Shown here: positions 6,658 to 15,324 of the stretch, piece after piece
How positions within the stretch are numbered: position 1 is the first letter of the stretch
Layout of the letters: every line of letters begins with the position of its first letter
DNA from: Senimuribacter sp049852125
GTDB lineage: Bacteria; Bacillota; Clostridia; Peptostreptococcales; Anaerovoracaceae
DNA: 64,000 bases
Assembly (NCBI RefSeq): GCF_049852125.1
Contig: NZ_CP187532.1
Coordinates: forward strand, 1,426,001-1,490,000
Direction: 5' to 3'
The notes under the pieces: generated by a model
Told to the model about the DNA's origin: nothing
Databases searched by the model: none
The model's input: the letters and a program-made list of their open reading frames with translations, nothing else
Position numbers and translations under genes: made by a program

Positions 6658-8019
6658 ATGAAACTAGGTTACGAGCTTACAATTGAACAGACGCAAAAAC
6701 TGTCCATGACGCCGGAACTGATTCAGGCCATTCAGATCCTGCAGTTTAACAATCAGGAGTTGGTGGACTATGTGCAGAATGAGCTTTTGGAAAACCCTGT
6801 GTTAGAGGCAGAAAAAAGCTATGATGCACAGGAGGTAGATATCAGGGAGAAGATTAGAGAGGCGGATTACGAGGAACAGAGTTTTCGTCAATGGGAATAT
6901 ACGCCTGACGACGACGATGACTATACCTATGAGCAGTATGTTTGGGAGGAGGATACGCTGACGGATTATCTTCTTAGTCAGCTGCAGTTCTCATCTTTAA
7001 AGGAAGAAAAAGCAAAGATAGGCCGTTATATTATCGAAGCAATTGATGAAAACGGTTATCTTACTGTGTCTGTAGAAGAAATTGTAAAAGCGGTTCATGC
7101 AGATACAGAATTGGTTGAGGAAGTTTTGAATTTTATTCAGACGTTTGATCCTTCGGGCGTCGGCGCGAGAAATCTGCGCGAGTGTCTGATCATCCAGCTG
7201 GCGGCCAAAGGACTTCTGACTGATGAGATTGAATATATCATTGAGAATATGCTGGAGGATTTGGCTGACAACCGCATTGCCCATATCGCAAAGACTTTGG
7301 GGGTAAAAAATCAGGAAGTTCAACAAATCGCGGATTTGATCCGTACGCTGGAGCCGAAGCCCGGCAGATTGTTTTCCTCTGGTGAAACCATTCGCTATGT
7401 AGTGCCAGATATCTTTGTTGAAAAGGTTAACGGCGACTATGTGGTTATGAATAATGATACCAGTGTTCCGAAGCTGATGGTCAGTTCCTATTATAATAAG
7501 CTGACGGCAGAAGCGGGAAAAGATGAAGAATTAAATAAGTATCTTAATGACAGGTTTAACGCTGCAGTATGGCTTATTCGAAGTATTGAGCAGCGGAAAC
7601 AGACGATTTACAATGTTGCAAATGCAGTTGTAAAATACCAGCAGGACTTCTTTGACAGGGGAGAAAAGTTTTTAAAAACTTTGACGCTAAAACAGATAGC
7701 TGACGAGATTGGCGTTCATGAATCTACTGTGAGCAGATCCATCAATGGGAAATATATGCAAAGTCCGCGCGGTGTGTTTGAAATGAAGTATTTCTTTTCA
7801 AGCGGCGTTAGCGGCGGCGATGGAGAGGGTGTTTCTTCTAATAGCGTGAAATCTATTATCAAAGAGATCATTTCAGGTGAAGATACCAGCAAGCCGTACA
7901 GTGACCAGGATATGGTGGAAATATTGAAGGGAAAGGGTATCGATATTTCACGCCGTACGGTAGCAAAGTATAGAGAGGGCATGAATATTTTGTCTTCTTC
8001 GAAAAGAAGAAGATTTTAG
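6658..8019 (+). CDS. rpoN: RNA polymerase sigma-54 factor
   Basis: The 453-residue alternative sigma factor requires an AAA+ enhancer-binding activator to open promoters. Region I is glutamine/leucine-rich (LTIEQTQKLSMTPELIQAIQ); the middle contains the core-binding domain; near the C-terminus the RpoN box RRTVAKYRE recognises the -24 element. The ATG at 6658 is preceded by AGGAGATGGG. No enhancer-binding protein is encoded nearby and I see no clear -24/-12 promoter in the window. It lies immediately upstream of gap, the position occupied in many Firmicutes by the glycolytic regulator cggR. A small hairpin lies over the last codons. Confidence 0.95.
   Translation: MKLGYELTIEQTQKLSMTPELIQAIQILQFNNQELVDYVQNELLENPVLEAEKSYDAQEVDIREKIREADYEEQSFRQWEYTPDDDDDYTYEQYVWEEDTLTDYLLSQLQFSSLKEEKAKIGRYIIEAIDENGYLTVSVEEIVKAVHADTELVEEVLNFIQTFDPSGVGARNLRECLIIQLAAKGLLTDEIEYIIENMLEDLADNRIAHIAKTLGVKNQEVQQIADLIRTLEPKPGRLFSSGETIRYVVPDIFVEKVNGDYVVMNNDTSVPKLMVSSYYNKLTAEAGKDEELNKYLNDRFNAAVWLIRSIEQRKQTIYNVANAVVKYQQDFFDRGEKFLKTLTLKQIADEIGVHESTVSRSINGKYMQSPRGVFEMKYFFSSGVSGGDGEGVSSNSVKSIIKEIISGEDTSKPYSDQDMVEILKGKGIDISRRTVAKYREGMNILSSSKRRRF
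7993..8017 (+). terminator. Hairpin with T-run inside the last codons of rpoN
   Basis: TCTTCTTC (7993-8000), a 5-base loop and GAAGAAGA (8006-8013) are followed by TTTT and the stop codon. The stem is A/T-rich, so termination is probably partial; two overlapping TATAAT boxes (8020-8030) follow. Confidence 0.45.
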
Positions 8020-8030
8020 TATAATATAAT
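8020..8030 (+). promoter_or_regulatory. Possible -10 elements of the gap promoter
   Basis: TATAATATAAT contains two overlapping -10 consensus boxes 36-46 bases before the gap ATG. No good -35 box is seen at 16-18 bases, so the promoter call is tentative. Confidence 0.4.
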
Positions 8031-8065
8031 GTAACTTTAATCCAGAAGAGATATGGAGGTAAAAA

Positions 8066-9085
8066 ATGGCAATTAAAGTTGGTATTAGTGGATTCGGAAG
8101 AATCGGAAGAGTAGTAATCAGAGCGGCAATGGACATGCCTGATATAGAAATCGCGGGCATCAATGTTCGTAATGCAGACATCGACTATCTGATTTATATG
8201 TTGAAATACGACACTACTTTTGGCCGCTTTCCGAAAACACTGGAAAAGTATGAGGAAGGTATTGTTATTGATGGAAAGAAGGTTCCTGTTTTCAGTGAAT
8301 CTGAAGCCAAGAACATTCCTTGGGATAGATGTGGCGCTGAATACATAGTTGAGGCCACCGGTGCTTATACTACTACAGAAAAGGCTATGGATCATGTGAA
8401 GGCCGGCGCCAAGAAAGTTATTATTTCTGCACCGGCAAAAGATAAAACGACACCGACTTTTGTTTTCGGCGTAAACTCAGATGAATATACTGCTGACATG
8501 GATGTAGTTTCCAATGCGTCCTGTACGACGAATTGTCTTGCTCCTCTGTGTAAGGTTTTGGAAGAAAATTTCGGAATTGAGCAGGGATTGATGTCAACCA
8601 TTCACTCGGCAACAGCTAAACAGAAGGTTGTAGACGCTCGTTCTATGAAGGACTGGAGAACAGGAAGAAGTGTATTCGGCAATGTTATCCCATCGACAAC
8701 AGGGGCTGCTAAGGCCGTAGGATTGGTTATTCCGTCGCTGGCAGGGAAGATGACGGGTATTTCCTACCGCGTTCCGACAGCTGATGTCTCTGTTATAGAT
8801 CTTAACGTGGTATTGAAGAAGTCCGCGTCTTATGACGCTATCTGCCGCGCTGTGAAAAAAGCTTCCGAGACTTATCTTCACGGGATTATTGAATATGTTG
8901 ATGATGAAGTAGTTTCAGGTGATTTTGTTGGTGATCCGCATACTTCTATCTTCGATGCGAGAGAGGGCATTGAGCTGAATGATAAATTCTTCAAGCTGAT
9001 CGCTTTCTATGATAATGAATACGGCTATTCCAGTAAAACGTTGGAATTGATCCGCCATATGTACGAAGTTGACAATGCGAAATAG
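8066..9085 (+). CDS. gap: Glyceraldehyde-3-phosphate dehydrogenase, type I
   Basis: The 339-residue glycolytic enzyme converts glyceraldehyde-3-phosphate to 1,3-bisphosphoglycerate. The Rossmann motif GISGFGRIGR is at 6-15, the catalytic cysteine is in SNASCTTNCLAP, and TGAAKAVG and YDNEYGYSSK are conserved. The residue after 'IN' at the end of beta-strand 2, normally Asp in NAD-dependent forms (AIND), is here Val34 followed by Arg35 (GINVRN), which may shift preference toward NADP or relax it. GGAGG lies 7 bases before the ATG. It heads a gap-pgk-tpi run; a perfect hairpin separates it from pgk. Confidence 0.95.
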   Translation: MAIKVGISGFGRIGRVVIRAAMDMPDIEIAGINVRNADIDYLIYMLKYDTTFGRFPKTLEKYEEGIVIDGKKVPVFSESEAKNIPWDRCGAEYIVEATGAYTTTEKAMDHVKAGAKKVIISAPAKDKTTPTFVFGVNSDEYTADMDVVSNASCTTNCLAPLCKVLEENFGIEQGLMSTIHSATAKQKVVDARSMKDWRTGRSVFGNVIPSTTGAAKAVGLVIPSLAGKMTGISYRVPTADVSVIDLNVVLKKSASYDAICRAVKKASETYLHGIIEYVDDEVVSGDFVGDPHTSIFDAREGIELNDKFFKLIAFYDNEYGYSSKTLELIRHMYEVDNAK

Positions 9086-9097
9086 ACTTTGATTTTC

Positions 9098-9130
9098 ATG
9101 GGGAAACACTGCGATGCAGTGTTTCCCCAT
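9098..9130 (+). other. Perfect 15-bp intercistronic hairpin between gap and pgk
   Basis: ATGGGGAAACACTGC (9098-9112) and its complement (9116-9130) surround a three-base loop. No T-run follows, so it is more likely an mRNA-stabilising or processing element than a terminator. Confidence 0.7.
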
Positions 9131-9159
9131 AGCTTATGAAAATAAGAGGTAAAAAAGAA

Positions 9160-10344
9160 ATGAAAAAAACAGTGAGAGACATTGATGTAAAGGGTAAACG
9201 TGTTCTGGTAAGATGTGATTTTAATGTACCGCAGAAAGACGGCGCGATTACGGATGATAAGCGGATTGTCAGCGCATTGCCGACGATCAGCTATTTGAGA
9301 GAGCATGGAGCCAAAATCATTTTGATGTCGCATCTTGGACGTCCAAAGGGTGAGCCGAAGCCGGAGTATACGTTGCGGCCCGTTGCAGATAGGCTTTCGG
9401 AGCTGCTGGATACGGAAGTGAAATTTACCAGTTGTCCGACCGTAATATGCGATACTGTAAAAGCTATGGCAGAGACTTTGCAGGACGGAGAGGTTATGCT
9501 TTTGGAGAATGTTCGTTTTCGTAAAGAGGAAACGGAAAACGGCGCTGACTTTGCTAAAGAATTGGCGTCTTTGGGTGAAATATTTGTGCAGGAAGCTTTT
9601 GGAACAGCGCACAGAGCCCATGCGTCCACAGCAGGCGTAGCTGATTATTTACCGGCCGTATCCGGCTTTCTCATTGAAAAAGAAGTGAAATTCTTGGGAA
9701 GCGCGGTGGAAGAACCGGAGCGTCCGTTTGTTGCGATCATGGGCGGCGCAAAGGTAGGCGATAAGATTCCTGTTATTGAAAGTCTGCTGCAGAAGGTAGA
9801 TACTTTGATTATCGGCGGCGGTATGGCATATACATTTTTTAAAGCGATGGGTCTGGAAATCGGCACGTCAATTTTGGATGAGGAAAATATCGGTCTGGCA
9901 GGCGAGCTATTGCAAAAAGCGGCCGATGCAGGTGTTAAAATGCTTTTGCCTGTAGATATTGTCTGCGCGGAACGTTTTGACAATGACGCGCCTTCAACGA
10001 TTGTTGACCGGGAGGAAATTCCGGCGGATATGATGGGACTTGATATCGGACCAAAAACAGTGGAAGTATACAGAAAGGCTTTGAATGAGGCAAAGACTGT
10101 CGTATGGAACGGACCGATGGGCGTTTTCGAGATGCCTTCCTTTGAAAAAGGAACTAAGGCTATTGCGGAAATTCTGGCAGAAAGTGACGCAGTGACCGTA
10201 ATCGGCGGCGGTGATTCAGCGGCGGCGACAGAGCAGTTTGGACTTGCTGATAAAATGACTCATATTTCCACGGGCGGCGGCGCTTCACTGGAATTCCTGG
10301 AAGGTAGAGTTTTGCCGGGCATAGCTGTTATAGAAGACAAGTAG
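9160..10344 (+). CDS. pgk: Phosphoglycerate kinase
   Basis: The 394-residue monomeric enzyme makes ATP from 1,3-bisphosphoglycerate. RVLVRCDFNVPQ, HLGRPKG, the nucleotide-site segments GGAKVGDKI, WNGPMGVFE and the C-terminal GGGDSAAA and STGGGASLEFLEG are diagnostic. The start at 9160 (MKKTVRDID) has AAGAGGT about 9 bases upstream; the earlier ATG at 9136 has no suitable site. tpi follows after 15 bases and is probably co-transcribed. Confidence 0.96.
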   Translation: MKKTVRDIDVKGKRVLVRCDFNVPQKDGAITDDKRIVSALPTISYLREHGAKIILMSHLGRPKGEPKPEYTLRPVADRLSELLDTEVKFTSCPTVICDTVKAMAETLQDGEVMLLENVRFRKEETENGADFAKELASLGEIFVQEAFGTAHRAHASTAGVADYLPAVSGFLIEKEVKFLGSAVEEPERPFVAIMGGAKVGDKIPVIESLLQKVDTLIIGGGMAYTFFKAMGLEIGTSILDEENIGLAGELLQKAADAGVKMLLPVDIVCAERFDNDAPSTIVDREEIPADMMGLDIGPKTVEVYRKALNEAKTVVWNGPMGVFEMPSFEKGTKAIAEILAESDAVTVIGGGDSAAATEQFGLADKMTHISTGGGASLEFLEGRVLPGIAVIEDK

Positions 10345-10359
10345 AAGGGAAGTATCAAA

Positions 10360-11115
10360 ATGAGAATACCGTTCATTTGCGGCAATTGGAAGATGTATAA
10401 AACAAAAGAGGAAGCAGCGGCATTTGCTTCGGAATTCCGGCAGGCGTATCAAGATGCCGGCACGGATATCCGCGCCGCGATTTGTGCTCCTTTCACCCAG
10501 TTGGATACTCTTATTGAGGCTTTTTCGGGGACAGGAATCGGAGTCGGCGCGCAGAATGTTCATTTTGCTGACGAGGGAGCGTATACCGGTGAGATTTCTG
10601 CAGACATGCTGAAGGAGATAGGTGTAGATTACTGTATTGTAGGCCATTCGGAGAGACGCCAGTATTTTGGCGAGACTGATGAAACTGTCAACAAGAAGTT
10701 GAAAAAACTGCTGTACGCTACAGATATTATCCCGATTTTTTGTGTAGGAGAAACCCTGGAAGAAAGAGAAAACGGTAATCCGGCGGATGTAGTTGAGCGT
10801 CAGTTATCCTGCGGACTGCAGGGAATTGCGTCAGAGGACGCGAGCCGCATAGTGATTGCCTATGAGCCGGTATGGGCTATCGGCACAGGAAGAACCGCGA
10901 CACCAGAACAGGCAGAAGAAATGTGTGCTTTTATTCGCGGTGTGCTGGAAAAGCTTTATGATGAGGATGTGTGCGATCAGGTAGTGATTCAATATGGAGG
11001 AAGCGTAAAACCGGAAAATGCTACGGAAATTATGAATATGGATGAGATAGACGGAGCTTTGGTTGGAGGCGCTAGCCTTGATCCAGCAAAATTCATGGAG
11101 ATTATCAATTTTTAA
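10360..11115 (+). CDS. tpiA: Triosephosphate isomerase
   Basis: The 251-residue TIM-barrel enzyme interconverts dihydroxyacetone phosphate and glyceraldehyde-3-phosphate. The active-site lysine is in CGNWKMY (residue 12), the histidine in VGHSERRQYFGE and the glutamate in AYEPVWAIGTG; the phosphate loop is YGGSVKPEN. Length is normal. It ends the visible glycolytic run; pgm and eno are not adjacent. Confidence 0.96.
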   Translation: MRIPFICGNWKMYKTKEEAAAFASEFRQAYQDAGTDIRAAICAPFTQLDTLIEAFSGTGIGVGAQNVHFADEGAYTGEISADMLKEIGVDYCIVGHSERRQYFGETDETVNKKLKKLLYATDIIPIFCVGETLEERENGNPADVVERQLSCGLQGIASEDASRIVIAYEPVWAIGTGRTATPEQAEEMCAFIRGVLEKLYDEDVCDQVVIQYGGSVKPENATEIMNMDEIDGALVGGASLDPAKFMEIINF

Positions 11116-11126
11116 TGCGAAAATAC

Positions 11127-11155
11127 TTGATTTTTACCATTTCTTATGATAAAGT
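11127..11155 (+). promoter_or_regulatory. Possible promoter of secG
   Basis: TTGATT (11127-11132), a 17-base spacer and TAAAGT (11150-11155), 42 bases before the secG start. Each box matches consensus at four of six positions. Confidence 0.4.
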
Positions 11156-11196
11156 TAAATGGTTAAAATTTAAGCACTCAACTAAGGAGGGATAAG

Positions 11197-11427
11197 ATGA
11201 AAACCGCTCTTATGATATTATTGGCCGTTGCCAGCATTATCATCATTGCAAGCGTTCTGTTACAGTCAGGCAACAGCGACGGCTTGTCTGGTTCAATTGC
11301 AGGCGGTGCAGAGCAGTTGTTCGGGAAGAAGAAGAGCAGAGGCTATGAAGCGATTCTGAGCAAGATCACTGTTGTTTCAGCCGTACTGTTTATCGTACTG
11401 TCAATTGTTATCGTGGCACTATTTTAA
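11197..11427 (+). CDS. secG: Preprotein translocase subunit SecG
   Basis: The 76-residue small subunit of the SecYEG channel has two membrane helices (about 3-22 and 55-75) flanking the conserved loop GLSGSIAGGAEQLFGKKK. AAGGAGG precedes the ATG by 8 bases. In many Firmicutes secG follows the glycolytic operon, as here; the usual downstream rnr and smpB are absent and hppA follows instead. Confidence 0.92.
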   Translation: MKTALMILLAVASIIIIASVLLQSGNSDGLSGSIAGGAEQLFGKKKSRGYEAILSKITVVSAVLFIVLSIVIVALF

Positions 11428-11462
11428 TGTGTTAATAATTTAATTAATTTTAAATATTCGCT

Positions 11463-11506
11463 TGAAAGTAAGAGGTACTTGATCGGTGCCTCTTAAACTG
11501 CTTTCA
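11463..11506 (+). other. Structured leader upstream of hppA
   Basis: AAGAGGTAC (11470-11478) pairs with GTGCCTCTT (11486-11494, one G-U), and the outer TGAAAG (11463-11468) pairs with CTTTCA (11501-11506). No T-run follows. It lies about 12 bases before the AAGGAGGT site of hppA; a role is not known. Confidence 0.4.
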
Positions 11507-11533
11507 TAACAAGGCGAAAAAGGAGGTATCATT

Positions 11534-13543
11534 ATGAATTATGTTGCTCCTATCGCGGCCCTTGTTGGTCTGATCGTGGCATTTTGCCTGGCGTCATGGA
11601 TCAGCAAGGCTGATGAAGGAACCGACAGAATGAAGGAAATCGCGGGTTATATCCGTGAGGGCGCTATGGCTTTCCTGAAAAGAGAATATAAGACCATGGC
11701 TATCGTTATCGTTGTACTGTTCCTGCTGATCGGAATTGGTCTGAAAAGCTGGCTTACAGCAGGACTTTACCTGTTAGGCGCATTGCTTTCCGTAGCGGCA
11801 GGCTATTGTGGAATGACTGTAGCCACAAAGGGTAACGTAAGAACTGCTAACGCGGCAAAGGAAGCCGGCATGCCGAAGGCGCTGAAAATTGCGTTTCGTT
11901 CCGGCGCTGTAATGGGTCTGTGCGTGTCCGGTCTCGGACTGCTCGGTCTGGGCGTTGTGTTCTGTGCGCTTGATCTTGCTACTGTTACACAATGTATCAC
12001 AGGATTTGGTTTAGGCGCGTCTTCCATGGCTCTGTTCGGCAGAGTAGGCGGCGGTATCTATACGAAGGCTGCAGACGTAGGCGCTGACCTGGTAGGTAAG
12101 GTAGAAGCAGGCATTCCGGAAGACGATCCTCGTAACCCGGCGGTTATCGCTGATAACGTAGGCGACAATGTAGGCGACGTGGCTGGTATGGGTTCCGACC
12201 TGTTTGAATCTTATGTCGGATCTATTATTTCCGCTATTACATTATCTGCAGTTGCAGTTGCAAACGCACCGGAGATGGCGACCTTCTCACAGGAAACTGC
12301 TGCTGTATTCCCGTTGCTCTTGTCTGCAATCGGCATTATCTCCTCAGTCATCGGTATTTTGATGGTAAGAGGAAATGATAATACCAACCCTGCTTCAGCG
12401 TTGAATATGGGTACTTATATCAGTGGTATCATTGTTATTATCTGTGCATTGGTACTGAGTAAGCAGATGTTGGGCGATTTCACTTATGCTTTCGCTATTA
12501 TTGCCGGATTGATTGCAGGTATCGCAATCGGTAAGATTACAGAAGTATATACCTCCGGTGATTATAAATCCGTTAAAAAAATTGCAGAGCAGTCCCAGAC
12601 AGGCGCGGCTACAACCATCATCAGCGGTCTGGGCGTTGGTATGATGTCCACGCTGTGGCCGATCATCATGATCTGCATCGCAACATTTGTTGCCTATAAG
12701 TTTGCCGGTGTATACGGTATCGCTCTGGCTGCTGTAGGTATGCTGTCTACAGCTGGTATGACTGTTGCGGTTGACGCTTACGGTCCTGTATCCGACAATG
12801 CTGGCGGTATCGCAGAAATGTCAGAGCTTCCGCACGAAGTACGTGAGATCACGGACAAGCTGGATTCTGTTGGTAATACTACGGCTGCGATCGGTAAAGG
12901 ATTCGCTATCGGTTCTGCGGCATTGACTGCGCTGGCTCTGTTCGTGTCCTACGCAGAGGTTGCAGATATTGATGTTGTAAGTCTGTTGAATCCGATCGTT
13001 ATCATCGGTGTATTCATCGGCGCTATGCTGCCGTTCCTGTTCTCCGCTATGACGATGAACTCCGTAGGAAAAGCAGCTAATCAGATGATTGAGGAAGTTA
13101 GAAGACAGTTTAGAGAAGATAAGGGTATCATGGAAGGTACTTCCAAACCTGATTATGCAAGATGTGTAGATATCTCTACCGGCGCTGCTCTGAAGGAAAT
13201 GGTTGTTCCGGGTCTGATGGCGATTATCGCGCCTCTGGCTGTAGGTTTCCTTCTCGGCGCTGAAGCGTTGGCTGGTATGCTTGGCGGCGCTCTGTCCGCA
13301 GGCGTGCTCCTTGCCATCATGATGTCTAACGCAGGCGGCGCGTGGGATAACGCTAAGAAGTATATCGAAGAAGGTAACTTTGGCGGTAAGGGCAGCGAGC
13401 CTCATAAGGCTGCTGTTGTCGGCGATACTGTCGGCGATCCGTTTAAGGATACTTCCGGTCCTTCTATCAACATTTTGATTAAGCTGATGACCATCGTTGC
13501 AGTTGTATTTGCTCCGATGTTTGGAAATGGAATCTTAGGCTAA
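11534..13543 (+). CDS. hppA: Membrane-bound ion-pumping pyrophosphatase
   Basis: The 669-residue integral membrane enzyme couples PPi hydrolysis to H+ and/or Na+ export. The substrate loop motifs DVGADLVGKVEAGIPEDDPR, DNVGDNVGDVAGMGSDLFE and the C-terminal GDTVGDPFKDTSGPS (acidic, Mg-PPi binding) are all intact, and about 16 hydrophobic helices fit the family. In the K+-switch motif the sequence reads GNTTAA (Ala instead of Lys), which is typical of K+-dependent pumps, many of which move Na+. AAAGGAGGT precedes the ATG. In an anaerobe with an RNF complex it probably salvages energy from biosynthetic PPi. Confidence 0.95.
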   Translation: MNYVAPIAALVGLIVAFCLASWISKADEGTDRMKEIAGYIREGAMAFLKREYKTMAIVIVVLFLLIGIGLKSWLTAGLYLLGALLSVAAGYCGMTVATKGNVRTANAAKEAGMPKALKIAFRSGAVMGLCVSGLGLLGLGVVFCALDLATVTQCITGFGLGASSMALFGRVGGGIYTKAADVGADLVGKVEAGIPEDDPRNPAVIADNVGDNVGDVAGMGSDLFESYVGSIISAITLSAVAVANAPEMATFSQETAAVFPLLLSAIGIISSVIGILMVRGNDNTNPASALNMGTYISGIIVIICALVLSKQMLGDFTYAFAIIAGLIAGIAIGKITEVYTSGDYKSVKKIAEQSQTGAATTIISGLGVGMMSTLWPIIMICIATFVAYKFAGVYGIALAAVGMLSTAGMTVAVDAYGPVSDNAGGIAEMSELPHEVREITDKLDSVGNTTAAIGKGFAIGSAALTALALFVSYAEVADIDVVSLLNPIVIIGVFIGAMLPFLFSAMTMNSVGKAANQMIEEVRRQFREDKGIMEGTSKPDYARCVDISTGAALKEMVVPGLMAIIAPLAVGFLLGAEALAGMLGGALSAGVLLAIMMSNAGGAWDNAKKYIEEGNFGGKGSEPHKAAVVGDTVGDPFKDTSGPSINILIKLMTIVAVVFAPMFGNGILG

Positions 13544-13577
13544 TAATCGAAAGATCGAGATAAAAGTATGACATGAT

Positions 13578-13619
13578 AAGGCGTTGTGGAACGATATTTT
13601 GTGTACCACAGCGCCTTTT
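13578..13619 (+). terminator. Intrinsic terminator of hppA
   Basis: AAGGCGTTGTGG (13578-13589) pairs with CCACAGCGCCTT (13606-13617, one G-U), followed by a short T-run. Confidence 0.7.
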
Positions 13620-13658
13620 GCTGTCAGGAGGTATTATACAAGGGAGAGGGAAGTCATT

Positions 13659-14150
13659 ATGGCAAAAAAAGAAAAAGAACCGAAGACCAACGCTGTACGG
13701 ATGGTAGCCGCAAAAAAGATACCGTATAAATTGCATACATATGACGCGCCGGACGGATTTTTAGACGGCGTATCTGTGGCAAAGCAGACGGGACAGAACC
13801 CTGACACTGTATTTAAGACGCTAGTTCTGGTAGGACACAGCAAAGCGCATTATGTCTGTGTGATTCCTGTCGCTTGCGAACTGGATCTAAAGAAAGCGGC
13901 AAAGCATTTCGGAGAGAAGAATATCGAGATGATTCACGCGAAAGAGATTACGCCGTTGACCGGTTATATCAAGGGAGGCTGCTCGCCAATCGGTATGAAA
14001 AAGCTGTTTCCGACAGTAATTCACGAGTCAGCCCGGTACTTGCCGGCAATTTGTGTCAGCGGCGGTAAGGTAGGATTGCAAATGGAATTATCGCCTGACG
14101 CCCTATTAGAATTGGCGCAGGCGGGATACGCGGATATTATTAAAGCGTAG
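13659..14150 (+). CDS. ybaK: Cys-tRNA(Pro)/Cys-tRNA(Cys) deacylase, YbaK/EbsC type
   Basis: The 163-residue cytosolic trans-editing protein hydrolyses mis-acylated tRNA. The YbaK fold is supported by TNAVRMVAAKKIPYKLHTYD, the conserved lysine in DTVFKTLVLVG, the GGCSPIGMKK loop and FPTVIHESA. The start at 13659 follows AGGGAGAGGG; a longer in-frame start at 13584 overlaps the hppA terminator. It stands alone between hppA and the convergent azl genes. Confidence 0.9.
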   Translation: MAKKEKEPKTNAVRMVAAKKIPYKLHTYDAPDGFLDGVSVAKQTGQNPDTVFKTLVLVGHSKAHYVCVIPVACELDLKKAAKHFGEKNIEMIHAKEITPLTGYIKGGCSPIGMKKLFPTVIHESARYLPAICVSGGKVGLQMELSPDALLELAQAGYADIIKA

Positions 14151-14164
14151 GCGGAATTTGATTA

Positions 14165-14470
14165 TCAGAGAATCAATTCTGTAAGATATACTGCGATACA
14201 GCTGGCAACAGCTACCTTGAACAGATTGCCGTCGATCCACGCGACAACGATAGCGGCAAGAAAGGCAGTTACGCCGCTGGAAATATTGTTGGTTGCCGTA
14301 ATGATGGCGGGGAAGGCCATAACCGCTAAAGTTACATAAGGCACGTAATAAAGAAAGGAACGTATGAAGGTATTGTTAATTTCCTTTTGAATCAAAGTCA
14401 GCGGCAGCGCTCGAATAGCATAGATTGTCAATGCTGCCACTAATAGATAAATATATGTCTGATCGTTCAT
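14165..14470 (-). CDS. azlD: AzlD-family small transport subunit
   Basis: The 101-residue membrane protein has about four hydrophobic helices and the family pattern AIRALPLTL near residues 19-27. AzlD proteins act with AzlC as exporters of branched-chain amino acids or their analogues. The start overlaps the azlC stop by 4 bases, so the two are translationally coupled. Confidence 0.86.
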   Translation of the reverse strand: MNDQTYIYLLVAALTIYAIRALPLTLIQKEINNTFIRSFLYYVPYVTLAVMAFPAIITATNNISSGVTAFLAAIVVAWIDGNLFKVAVASCIAVYLTELIL

Positions 14471-15237
14471 TTGGACACCTCATTTTCTTCTGCTGCGGAC
14501 AGCTTGTCCGCATCTTTTTTTGTTTCCCGGCTGATTCTGTCATTTTTAACAGGATTGATTATTGCAGCAGCTGAGGCAATAACGATTGTCAGAATGATGA
14601 TTTGTGTTCCGGCTGAAATTTCTTTGAAATACGGAAGAAAAGAAAATGCCGCGCTTGCAGCCATAGAAGCAGTGACTACTACGGCTATGGTTCGATCCTG
14701 TTTCGACGCGGGTATAACTACAGCCAGAAACATACCGTAAATTGCTACGCTGAAGGCGCTGGAAAGGCTTGGCGGTAGAATGTTGCCCGCGGCGGCTCCA
14801 AGAATCGTTCCCAGAACCCAGCCGGGAGAAGCAACAGTGGCAGCGCCATACGGGTAATATGGATTCAGTTCCCCTTTGACAGAGGCGCTGATACCGAAGA
14901 TCTCGTCAGTAACGAAATAGGAAAGCAGTAAGCGCTTCAGCAGTGAAGTATCGGAAGGAATTTTCTGTGATAAAGAGCACGACATGAGGAAATACCGCAT
15001 ATTGATGATCAGCATGGTAAAAGCCATGGCAATAAATCCTGCATTGTCCGCGATAACTGTCAAAACGGCGAATTCACCAGCTGACGCATGCATTAAAAAG
15101 GACATAAGTCCAGATTGTGCCGGCCCCATTCCCATAGCTTTAGCGGCGATACCCAAAGTAAAGCCCACCGCGAAGTAGCCCAGCGCGATGGGCGTTCCAT
15201 CTTTGATCCCCTGTAAATACCATTTCTTATTGTTCAT
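14467..15237 (-). CDS. azlC: AzlC-family amino acid exporter subunit
   Basis: The 256-residue inner-membrane protein shows GIKDGTPIALGYFAVGFTLGI at the N-terminus, then SLMSFLMHASAGEFA and NMRYFLMSCSLSQ, all typical of the AzlC/YgaZ family, with about seven or eight helices. With AzlD it should form a branched-chain amino acid efflux system. The C-terminal about 30 residues are hydrophilic (RETKKDADKLSAAEENE). A TTGCAA-17-GATAAT promoter precedes it. Confidence 0.87.
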   Translation of the reverse strand: MNNKKWYLQGIKDGTPIALGYFAVGFTLGIAAKAMGMGPAQSGLMSFLMHASAGEFAVLTVIADNAGFIAMAFTMLIINMRYFLMSCSLSQKIPSDTSLLKRLLLSYFVTDEIFGISASVKGELNPYYPYGAATVASPGWVLGTILGAAAGNILPPSLSSAFSVAIYGMFLAVVIPASKQDRTIAVVVTASMAASAAFSFLPYFKEISAGTQIIILTIVIASAAAIINPVKNDRISRETKKDADKLSAAEENEVSK

Positions 15238-15263
15238 TTCTTTATACGCCTCACAAATTTAGT

Positions 15264-15292
15264 ATTATCTATTATTTTAAGCTATCTTGCAA
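15264..15292 (-). promoter_or_regulatory. Promoter of azlCD
   Basis: On the minus strand: TTGCAA (15292-15287), a 17-base spacer and GATAAT (15269-15264), 27 bases before the azlC start codon. Confidence 0.6.
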
Positions 15293-15324
15293 TTAAAGTA
15301 AAGTAAGAATTCCGTAATAAATTC

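Noticed and set aside
9098..9130. Intrinsic terminator between gap and pgk
   Set aside because: The stem is perfect but no T-run follows, and pgk and tpi lie close behind in the same direction; classified as an intercistronic hairpin.
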